This document shows, one piece after another, positions 23,750 through 34,300 of a DNA stretch of 64,000 nucleotides. Position 1 is the first letter of the stretch. Each line of letters begins with the position of its first letter. A program made the position numbers and the translations under genes. The stretch comes from Cucumis sativus (lineage: Eukaryota; Streptophyta; Magnoliopsida; Cucurbitales; Cucurbitaceae), in assembly GCF_000004075.3 (NCBI RefSeq), contig NC_026655.2:25219489-25283488 (forward strand). The letters are read 5' to 3'. The notes under the pieces were generated by a model. That model had not been told where the DNA came from. It saw only the letters and a program-made list of their open reading frames with translations, and did not search any database.

Positions 23750-25939
23750 TTATATTTTGATCCATTCTGAGCCATCAATGAAGGTAAGAGAAATAAAAGG
23801 TTTGGCCTCTTCATCTGTAAGTTCTCTTGACCATGAAACTCGACCAGCAAAGCTCGCTCCATCTCCCGTACACTTGTATTGTCCATAAAAGACCGTCCTA
23901 CGATTATAAATATATCAATTAGATTCAAAATATTAACATATAAAATAATAAGAAATCTGGAATAAAACGACAAAAATGTCCTTGCATGCGTATGGTTGGT
24001 GACAAATGATAGAGAGCCAAATGGAAAATGCCACCGCCCTAAACCACCATTCTGAGAGGTTAGGTGGCGGCGCTGGCGGCGGAGACAGTGGTGGTGGGGC
24101 GGTGGTCTATCAGCTACTTAGCTACTTATTTTTTTAAAGAAAAAAGTTTGCTTTTTTAGTTTTGGTGCATTCCACGTAGGATGAGCAAAACGACAGCGTT
24201 TCCTCACTCTGTTTTGAAATTTGAAATTTATAACCAAAAAATGAAAGGGTAAGCAAAGAAAGAACGAAAGAAAGAAAGAAAGAAAGGGGAATTAAGAGAG
24301 AAAAGATGAGATACATTTCACGGTTAGGATCGCCCCAATTATACCATCCTTTAGGAATAATAATATTGTCCATATATGTATAAGCAAACACCACTCTTGA
24401 GAATGGCCCCCATGCTCTTCCCAAATACAAAGCTCCTGAACCCGTGACTTTACATTTCACAAACGAAAATCCTGTATCTTCCAACAAGCTACTCCTTCCT
24501 TGTGCTGTCAAAGCTCCCGTATATTGTGCTATTGCATGAACATGACATCCCTAACAATAACCCATGATAAACCTCTTTTCAATATCAATTTCAATTTGAA
24601 ACTTTTGTAATTTTGTAATTTTGTAAATTTGTAAATTTGAATTGCTGACCTCGAACAGAGATAACCCGTTTCCGAATATGAAGTCTACTGATCCTTCTAT
24701 GTAACAATCTTTGTAATAATGTCGTCCTAAATGATCGTATAGTGTGTCTTGTGCTCCTAAGAATCTGCATCCGAAGAATGCTGCTGTGTCTGCTGATATT
24801 CTGAATGCTACTGCTTGTTTTCCGATTGCTCCTGGTGCTGGAACGGGGGTTGTGTTCTGTTTTTTTTTTTTTTTTTTTTTTTGGTGAAGAGAATGAGAGT
24901 TGAATGAAGAAGAAAAAAAAAAGTAAGAGAAAGGGGGTTTTGAGGTTTGTTTGTTTTTACCTTGAATGTGATGTTTTTGGCTATGAAATATGGGGAATTT
25001 ACGGCGAATGTGGCGGAGTTGTATGTGCCCATTGGTTGGCCATTTGAGCCTGGTGTTTGAGCTGTGTCTCCCCATTGAATTATTGTTTTCTCTGCTCCTG
25101 CTCCTTCGATCGTTATGAAGGATTTTAATGGTGGTATGTTTACTTTTTCTCTGTTCAATTTAACGTCGCATTTTACTGATCATGTTGATTCTTAATAGAA
25201 GAAAGAAAACGAAGAAAAACAGAGCATTCTATGGCCGGTTTTGTTTGGTAACAATGTCGTTTTTTGTTTTGTTTTTTTAAAAAACTAAGTTTATTTCTTC
25301 TCTTATTGTTACAATGACATGCACATAAGAATTGAAATCTATGTCAAATTCCAAAAACAAAAAAAAACAAAAAAGTTTTCAAATTTTTTGAATTTGTTTT
25401 TAAAAAACAATCCTAGAATGTAACCAACAAAACTAGAAAACTAAAGTGGGATTTGTAGGCTTAATTTTCAAAAACAAAAACTTTGCCAAATGAGGCCAAC
25501 AATGTGGATTCTTGATAGAAGAAAAAACAGAGTATTGTAATTTAGTAGGATTTACTCACGTATATACACCTGCATGAACTTTGATGACGACTCTGACTAA
25601 ATTAATGAAAGGTAAGGAATCAATAGCGTCTTGGATGGACGTGAAGTCGCCGGAGGCGGGATTTTTAGCTACATGGAGTGTGAAAGAAGGAAAAAGCTTG
25701 TTCTTGGCTGTTTTGAAAACAGAGTGTCTGAGACTACCGACGAATTTCACCCATTTCAGGAATTGTTGTTCTGAGAATTGGGTTTTGGTTGAATTGTTGG
25801 GAAGGAAGTTTTTGGATGATTTCTTGGGTTTTAGGCCTTTAGTATGGCAGTGTGTTTGAGTGAAACTCAAGCTAAGAAGAAGAAAAAGAAGAAGAAGAAG
25901 AAGAAGGAGAAGAGAAGGATGAGGGTGAAGTTTTGACAT
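23750..25939 (-). CDS. Pectinesterase (pectin methylesterase), PME53-like
   Basis: Five exons (25939-25560, 25150-24961, 24856-24650, 24550-24315, 23897-23750) join in frame into 386 residues. The enzyme removes methyl esters from cell-wall homogalacturonan. A Leu-rich signal peptide (about residues 1-30) precedes the single CE8 domain; there is no PMEI pro-domain, so this is a type II PME whose length fits Arabidopsis PME53. Family marks are GTYNSATF in exon 2, Q204 (KQAVAFRIS), Q226 and acid/base D227 (GAQDTLYDH), nucleophile D248 (SVDFIFGN), and R304/W306 (LGRAWG). The C-terminus WIKI is one of the family's usual ends. All catalytic residues are present, so activity is expected in the apoplast. 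Oddities: the exon 3 acceptor is preceded by 23 adenines, intron 1 carries a MITE-like insert, and intron 4 has a G/C-rich patch. The start is the ATG that opens the signal peptide. Confidence 0.95.
24860..24882. repeat. Poly(T) tract (poly(A) on the gene strand) at a splice acceptor
   Basis: Twenty-three T on the + strand are 23 A on the transcribed sense strand, immediately before the CAG of the pectinesterase exon 3 acceptor. Such tracts are prone to slippage and sequencing error. Confidence 0.9.
25233..25497. mobile_element. MITE-like insertion in pectinesterase intron 1
   Basis: The segment starts GGCCGGTTTTGTTTGGTAAC and its other end, read on the opposite strand, starts GGCCTCATTTGGCAAAG, giving imperfect terminal inverted repeats of the kind seen in small hAT-like plant elements. 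The interior is A/T-rich and non-coding. It is bracketed by a ~40-bp imperfect direct repeat (25183-25232 and 25504-25540). Element class is inferred. Confidence 0.4.
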
Positions 25940-25996
25940 GATTTTGAAGGGAGGAATTGGGAATGGAAATGATATTAAAAAATGGGGGTTTGGGTT

Positions 25997-26002
25997 TTTA
26001 TA
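25997..26002 (-). promoter_or_regulatory. Possible TATA box of the pectinesterase gene
   Basis: TATAAA on the minus strand lies 58 bp upstream of the pectinesterase ATG. It would give a leader of only about 30 nt, so an upstream start site is also possible. Confidence 0.35.
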
Positions 26003-26278
26003 AAGAGAGAAAAGAAAAGGAATGGGATTAGGTGGAAATGAGAAAGGTAATGAAATGAGAATGAAAGAGTTAAGAAAGAGTGTTCACGGGTGGTTTCACT
26101 GACAGAAGAGAACAGAGAGAGAGAGAGGGAGAAAAGATTGAATATAAACCACAAACAGATGACAGGTTGCACTTTTGGGATATAAAAATGTGGGTTACAA
26201 CTTACAAACACAAAGAAATTTAACACTTTTTTTTTTGTAGTTTCTTTGGAGTTAGCCCGTGAATCTTTTCGATTTCCT

Positions 26279-26304
26279 TCTCTCTCTCTCTCTCTCTCTC
26301 TCTC
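26279..26304. repeat. (CT)n microsatellite
   Basis: About 13 CT units (GA on the strand of the pectinesterase gene) lie ~340 bp upstream of its ATG. GA/CT tracts can bind BBR/BPC factors in plants; a role here is only possible. Confidence 0.85.
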
Positions 26305-29300
26305 GTCCTTCTTAACATTTTCTCACTCATACAGTCAACTTCGATAGGCCAATGTCGGTTTTGAACAAAAACTCATCAGAAGCACGTCGGTTTTCGATTG
26401 CCTTATTCATATGCTTCAGAAGAACAACGTATTATCGTGATACTATCAAAATGACCAAGAGACTAGCTAAGAGTCTATGCATCCCAAAAAAGAAGTCAAG
26501 TTCGTGGAGTTCAACCAAAGAGGAAATAACTAAGCCAAGCTCAGTATCCTCCAATCTTAACGAAGAGTATTATGAATAGATTCATATTTACACCAAGGAT
26601 GCAAGTAACTCTAGAAAGAAGAAACTTTTAATTCTTTTAGTGCTTAATTGAGCTTAAATACTTCATGAACTAACTTAGTCATCAATCAAAGGAGCAACTA
26701 ATACTTATGTGCAAGTTTCTCGCACAAACAATTAGATATGTTTGTTTGAAGCTATTTCCAATTTGAGTTAAACCTTAAGACATAAGTTTTTTCAATTTCT
26801 CGACAATGAAATAAAGCAAAGCTTATTAGCTTATTATTATCGAGCTTGAAATTTGTCTTTTAATTTAAGATATCATTTGTAACGTTGACCTATTTTCCTA
26901 TTGACTTCTAGTGAAAATTTTAAATTACTTGAAATTGTGATGTTAATGATAAGTTTAAATCTAGCAAGATAGCTTGTTTTGTGTAGTTTCATATACTATT
27001 TTTTCTTTTGGCAAATGATAGGTAACCTATGAGTTATGGGCTGTTGTGAATTTGATCCAAAAGTGTGGTTTTATTAATGGATTAGACTCTTGATTTAGAA
27101 CAACTTTTCAAATGTTTAAACTAATTAATTCTAATAGGGGTTGCCTAATATGTGATTAAAAAAATGGTTAAAGAATGGTTGTACTTTGTGCTTTATCTGG
27201 CTGCAACAAATGAAACCTAACATTTAAACTTTTAGGTGAAGTAATCACATGGCAGTGATGACATAATTATTCCTTTTTCATTTTGTAGTTTTCATACATA
27301 AGAATCACTAATCATTCCCAAAAAAATTCATGTTCACTTGTGAGTATAATTAATGTCATTTTTCATTCAAACCATTTTGGTTTGTTTGTTCCACCATCCT
27401 TTTTCATTTGCCTTTCTTTTACTTTTGAATTCTCTTTAATGATTTCAACACCAAATGAAAAACTATTTAAACTACTATATGCCTATACTCTTAGTTGGAG
27501 TTACCTTTTAACCTAAAAGTACCACTGTCCTCATGATGAAGATTCCAATTCCCACAAGGGTAAACAAAGAGTCTTCCGTATATGCACAAAAAAGTAATCA
27601 CCAATTCAAAACATATGACTCGATTTCGAATAGTGGTTCAAGCTCATTCTCGATGTACTACTGTATATGCCTTCCAAAGACACTTGCAATCCCCTAGGAT
27701 CACTCGACTTCGGTGATCCTGAACAATCCACCCAAGACCATCGAATAATCCCTCATCCTCGACCAAGCCATTGATTACAATTTGCTTTCACCAACTTGAC
27801 TTAGGTGGAGGCTAGTGTGAAGGATATAGGAAACATGAGACAAGAGGGGACATGGCTTGATAGGAGGGGCCTCATCTCTTGAATGTTTGCTAACACTTGC
27901 AAAGATCGAGCAAATGGACATCAATCGAGCACTTGATGGAGGTAGCTAGAATCAAGCACACATTTTCTAGAGAAAATGTTATTTATGTTGTAACATTCAT
28001 CAATACTTCTAGTTTTTGTCACATCCCTAGAGAAGAGAACAAATTTTTCCATATTTAAGCAACGTAATTTTAACATCATTTCGAGTTTGTTCTTTGATAT
28101 AGAAAGATGTTTGTCAAATAGTATTCTCTCCTTCATTGGTAACGAAAAGATTAAGGAAGTAGTTGATTGACGTGGTCACTGTGGTATTTGTAGTATTTGG
28201 AGGTCTAAAAAAAGATTCCAATCGCCAATACTTAACCAAAAAGAGAATGGAAAAACATACCATTAGCTAGAATCTACACTAATATAGTCCAATTCTTCAT
28301 TTTTTTTCTACTTTTTCTTTTGTTGATGTTATTGTAATAACAACAATTTTAGAAATTTTATTTTCATTCTATAAACTTTTCATTTCTACCCTTTTTGTTT
28401 TTTTATCATAGAAGTAAACGTGTATCATTTTAGACATTGCATTAGAAGGACTACAATTGAGTTAGGAAGAGAACGATGAGATTCTATACTTCACATCCAA
28501 AACAAATAAATGAAATCAAAACTCCTAAATATATATAATATAACAACAAGGTACTTTCAATTTTGAAAGAAAAATTATTTACTCCCATTCATGTCTATAA
28601 GTACTAGTAGAAGCACACAACAATAATAATAAATTACTTATCAAACACACAAAGTTTCAACCTCATGTGACTTGGAAGATACTATAGAAAATTGGGTTTC
28701 TTTTTGTTTATGGAGAAACTAAAACAAGTAGATTTATTTGTCCAAATTTTTTGTGCATCTGCTTGGTTTTCCCAACTAGGGTTACCAAAACCACATTATG
28801 TATTGGAACATAAACATTAAGAAACCAACACAAGAAAGTTAGGGAATGATACCATGTAATCTTCTAGACCCACGATTTCGATTAAGAGTTTGAATTTGGA
28901 TTTGACATATACAACTTTGGTATTTTCGTGCATCATCTGCGACCTAATTAATCACGCCACCTTACTTATCTCGAGAATGAAGACTATTCTCATAGACCAA
29001 TACAGATTATTCAAGCATGTTTTGTTTTTACTCGCATACTTCTGTAGAAAACTTTAGGAGGTTGTCTATTACATATATATTGATTCAGTTTAAGCTAAAC
29101 ATGTTTAGTTTAAAGTTATTTTTAACAAGTAACTGAAAAGAAACATAAATCTTGTCGGTATAGGTAATAACTATTAATTCTTTAGAACCTCTGGGCAAAT
29201 ATCAATTCATATTCCTAAGGTGTGTGTCGGTTTTATCAATTAAAATTCTAGACTGATAATTGTATCAATTGAATTTTCGTAACTACATCTATCAATACCC

Positions 29301-30914
29301 TCTTTCATAGTTTGTTTTGACAAAATATCTTGTAAAACTTATTTGAGTTAATAAACTCCAAAATTTGTAGAAGCCAAAACAATTTAAACTCATCATTATG
29401 ACTACCTTTGAAAATCATTCATGCATCAATTCTCAAACAGTACGTGTAAACTTTTTCAAATATCGATTTTACAAAATGGACTACTAGAGTAAATTCATGG
29501 ACGATTCTTAAAAAAAATTATGATTAAAAGTGTAAATCGATACAACTCCTATAATGTAAAAAACAAATCAATAATTTTTTATGAACCCATCTATTAGCTA
29601 CACCTTGCATATTTCAAAGATGAATCTCATTCAAAAGTGGTATCGATTTATTGATGTATCTTTCTTATGCTCTAAGCGTCACATGTCAATGAAATGAAAA
29701 ACCAAACAATATGGTCCAATGGAAGTCCCATGAGTAAAGAGAAAGACATGGGAATGGGACAGAAAGCACTTCATAAAGGAAGCAATATATGTTGTAAAAG
29801 AAAAACCTCAAAACAGATATCATAAGTGGTGGAATGGGACAAAGCATTCTTGCCAAAATGGGGATTATATTGGAACTCAAAAGTTATGTTAGGAATTAAA
29901 AAAAGTTGAAGATAAGAGATTGCCATTTGGGTGTTGAAAGAATATCATTTATTTGGAATTTTCTTCTTCTTTTTTTCTTATTCATTGTTTAGTTACCAAA
30001 TTGGTTGATTATAATAAAAGTATCCTTTTTTAGAAAAACAAAATACCTACTTCCATAAATATAATGCCTCTCTGAAAAAAGCATCAGAAGAGACCACTTT
30101 CCTTCTACACTTTTGTTCTAATGGAGAAGCATTATTATCTTCTTCTTCTTCATCTAAAGAATTACAGAGCACAAACTTCTCACTTGATTATGTGTCAGAT
30201 TTTCCAACTGACCCATCTCTAAACCTGAAGCTCTATGAACAAACAACATAGAGAGGTTCTGTTTAGTAATGATTTAGGGTCTTTTATTTGTAGTTTTCTG
30301 TTTTTGATATCTATGCCATGTTTTCTCAAGTTTTTCTATTATGGGATTCGTTTTTTTCTTAAAACACAACACTTAAAAGCTTTTGAATTTTTGCTTGGTT
30401 TTAGTAAGGGAAATTTTTAAAAATGGTGAAATAGGTCTAAAATTTACGAGGTGGAATAGCAAAGGTTTAAGTACAAAACAAACATTTATCGGTCACACCT
30501 CAAGGAATATGGAAGGGCACGAGGTAGTTGTACATTAATAAGGCCTATGACGACAATCGTGGATGACATTGATGAATATGGTTGCTTGAGATTTATTTAT
30601 ATATTTACGACAAAATAGAAGAAAGAAATCTAAGACTGTTTAGTAGGAAATGTAAAAAAATATATAAAAACAAATATTTTAATGAAAAAAGATATTTAAC
30701 ATTCGTATTTTACTTTACCTCGATAGAGAGTTTGATTTTAGTTTTACTCATTTAATAACCATTTTTTTCTTTAAATTAAGTCTATAAACACACATTTTAC
30801 CTCCGACTATCTTTTTTGGGTTATAAATATATTACCAAGGCAAGAAATAAATCATGTAGCTAAGTATTAATCAAATGGACAAATGGATATTTTAAAATAT
30901 AGTAAAATAAATTA

Positions 30915-31074
30915 AAATATTTACAAACTATAAAAAAATTTTAGATTCTATCAATGATAAAAACCGATATGATTCTATCACTGTCTATCAATGCTACTGA
31001 TAGAAGTATACAAGTGTCTATCAATATCTATTATTGATAGAATCTGAAAATTTAACTATAGTTTGTAAATATTT
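30915..31074. mobile_element. Short inverted-repeat (MITE-like) element
   Basis: The left end AAATATTTACAAACTATA is exactly the reverse complement of the right end TATAGTTTGTAAATATTT. Inside, AGATTCTATCAATGATA pairs with TATTATTGATAGAATCT, so the arms extend to about 45 bp with small mismatches. The core repeats TCTATCA-type motifs. It is non-coding, 160 bp long, and shares its vocabulary with the block at 11640-12060. Confidence 0.65.
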
Positions 31075-31395
31075 TTGTCAAATTTTGTTATTTTTTACGA
31101 TTCTCAATCTATAAACATCCTCGAGCAATAACCAAATAAACAGGAAAACAAATTTCCAAAACTACTTAAAATGGTAACAACACTCACTGCACAAAATATA
31201 AATCTAAAGAATTGATATTGCTTTTTTTTCTATATTCTTCGCTGCAGATGCTGTACAAAGAAGAGAAACTAATAATACAACACATATACCTTACTACCAA
31301 CTAATCATTTTAGCCTATGAACATGTGCAAGTATAATTAATTAGCATTCATCCTAAGTATATATACAGAAAATCAAGCAGTTTTACTTGTATTCT

Positions 31396-34300
31396 TTACT
31401 TCCAAACCTTAATAGCTCCATCCCTACTACCTGATAATAGAAGTCTTTGGTTCAACTTCACTGAGGCCAATGACAAAATCGAGTCCCGATGGCAACCAGC
31501 TGAATCAGTTGCAGCAGCAGCCAGAATGGCCTTTGTGGTCAATTTTGTTGATAGAGGTCGTCTCCTAGTTTCCTGTTTGGACAGAAAACAAAAAATGATT
31601 GACCATAAAAGCACTTTTGTTTTCATATAAAAGCAAGTAGTTAGAGTCTTTAGATGGTGTTTAGAATGTTGAGTTGTTTATTATAGTTGGTAGTCGTAAC
31701 TAACAAAGAGGAATTTCAAATAGTATTAACTATCGTAGTTAATAGTGGGTTATAGAAATGGGAAACACCAACTATTATAATCATAGAGCGAGCTGAAAGG
31801 ACTATAATGGCCCACCCCACCTAATTGGAGTTGTGGGCTCAAACTGTGCCTTCTTAGAGATTCAGACAACATCTAAAAGCATGAGACAACGGCCGTTTGT
31901 GGGAGCACCAAGCTACTATTATAAATCAAGATGATGTCTAGAAAATTTATGTACGTTGTCTTTGCCTTCTTGCTTTCCACCCCTTTTGGACTTCCTTATT
32001 CCTTCTCTTCCCCTGTTTTCCCTCTCCAGGTGAGAACCTCATAAGGGTCTCCTGATTCTCCTATTCCTCTCCCAGTAATCAAAGTCACGTTTTTCTTTTA
32101 AATGTGTGAATCATTTGTTACATGTATAACCAGATAAACATTAAACGGAATGTATAAAAAAGGTTGAATAAGAGATATCTGATACTGCATAATCTAAGAT
32201 TGATAACCTATGACCACATTCACAAATTTTTAGATAAAACTCAAGGAAAGAAAAAACACCTGCACAACTTGCACACCGAAACTAGATCTAGTTTCATAGA
32301 AATCTTCATTTCCAATTCCCTTCACATTTGGTCCACAGACACAGTAAGTTCTGTCCGGACTGCAGCGACAAAAAATTGAGTGAATAAACTTCTCCCCATA
32401 ACCAAGTAGAAAAGAAAGAAAGTAAAACAAAAACCTGTAATGGTTCCATCGACGTATTCTCAAGTCAGTGCCCCCAGTCAGCAAATCACCCCCAGGTAAG
32501 GGAAGCAATGAGCGAATGCCAGGAAGTCGAGGGGGAGGTTCATTCAACTCATCAACTTTGTACTTTGGATTCACATTACGTCTTAGATCTTGTATAGGAT
32601 TTCCCTTAGTCGATGGTCTAGTCAGAGCCCAAGGTAGGTCAGACATTTCGGTTTCATTGTCATAACTTGCCACCCGCAATATCTAACAGAAAGGTTGAAA
32701 ACTTTAGAGAAAAGATATAGTGTTCAATGTAACAATATTGAACTTGTACCATCAAATTATTGAAGATTTAGAAAATTCAGCATCAAACACCAATTTCTCA
32801 TCAAACCTTTAAAATTGTAATAAAGATATGCCCAATTATCTGCTCCATAGAATGTTAAGTAGAAATTATCACGCATATGACTGATAATAGAAAATTTTAA
32901 CCAAGAAAATATAATGCTAAACAATTAATTAAAAAGGTGATAGGTAACATTTCTTGTTTGGGCAGGATATTTGAAGACAAGAAATAGCAAAGTTTGATTG
33001 CTCATAATATATGTAAACTGATCTGCTACATTAAAGAATCGCTGAAGAGCAGGCAAAAAATTGAATCCACGTCGAATACAAGAATTAGAAATTAATTTTT
33101 AATTTGTTTTACATCCTATGTGTAGTATAAAGGCCCCGCCTACAATAGAAACTCAGATTAAAACGCCATGTTTAATGTTCCAACCATTTCCAAACAACAA
33201 AACAATTTTTCTGATCCTCATTTTGCCGTCTCTTTTAAGTTGGGGATAACAATTTAAGAAAACGCCAATAAGAAGAATTCTTTAGTCACAATAACACTGC
33301 ATCAAAGATGTAATGAATAAAAGAGAGAACCATGCACCTGATGACAGCTCCAATTCTCCGCATTCCAGAGGGAAACTTCATTACAGCCAGCAGAAACATA
33401 AATTAGGGGCCTCGCAGCAGTTGCAACAGAAGTGTTTGGAGGATGCACAAAGAGGCACATCCTTTCAATGGGGCACAAAACTGAATATTTCCACGAGTTC
33501 ACAGGTACGAGGAACCTGAGATCCCAAAGTGTCAGCACACCCCTCGAAGACCCAGACACAAACCAGTTTCCACAAGGGCCCGCCAAAAGAGATGACACAT
33601 AACCTTCCTCGGGAGTTGATTTCAATGTAAAAACATTGACATTTGTTCTAGTGTCCCATAAATGTATTCCACAATTCTGCGTACTATACATAACCATCTG
33701 ACTTGAATCAGTAGAGTAGTTCAGCATGGTAATAATTGCACCTTCGTTGATGTCCTTCTTTTTAATATCAGCTAGGCCTGAATACTTCTCAGCGGCGTTG
33801 CCAAGACCTTTGGAGAAGTAATCAACTGAAAACATATGAATCAAACCATCACAAGAACCAACAACAACTTGAGCAGACCCCCGGAGCATAGTAGCACAAA
33901 GGGCTCGACTTCCCTCCAGATGATAAGTTAGCCTTGACCTAAACGAGATATCTTTCTCCAGTTTTCTCGAATCCCACACCTTTACAGTGGAATCTTCAGA
34001 TGCGCTAACAAAAAAACTGTGATCAGTTGAAACAGCAATGTCATTGACAGCAGAATGATGCTCCTGCAAGTGTGCAACCAGCACACCACGGGGTTTCCAT
34101 CCTGAATCTGGAATTGCTGATGCTCTTGTAAAAGATGGTGATGTTGTCAAATCATTTGTAGAGGGAGCATCTTCTGTCATTGAAGAATTTCCTTTCAGTG
34201 TACTTGATGATCCCATCTCCTGAAATTTACTACTGATATAGGATGTCTGATCACTTTCTCTACCATCTGGCTCGTGAACCACTCTGTAAAACTGTTTAGA

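Larger units (their letters stand above)
25940..31395. other. Intergenic region between pectinesterase and VPS15
   Basis: The left part is the pectinesterase promoter region, including a (CT)n tract at 26279-26304. No gene is supported. A 75-codon open frame at 26352-26579 has no family features. A moderately GC-rich unidentified segment lies at about 27640-27960, and an inverted-repeat element at 30915-31074. The right end is the VPS15 3' flank. Confidence 0.65.

Noticed and set aside
26099..26119. TGACAGAAGAGAACAGAG, similar to the first 12 bases of miR156
   Set aside because: The match ends after 12 bases and there is no partner arm for a precursor hairpin; it lies in the GA-rich pectinesterase upstream region.
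26352..26579. 75-codon open frame (MSVLNKNSSEARRF...) following the CT repeat
   Set aside because: No TATA box or recognisable motif, no supporting composition shift; length is within chance expectation.
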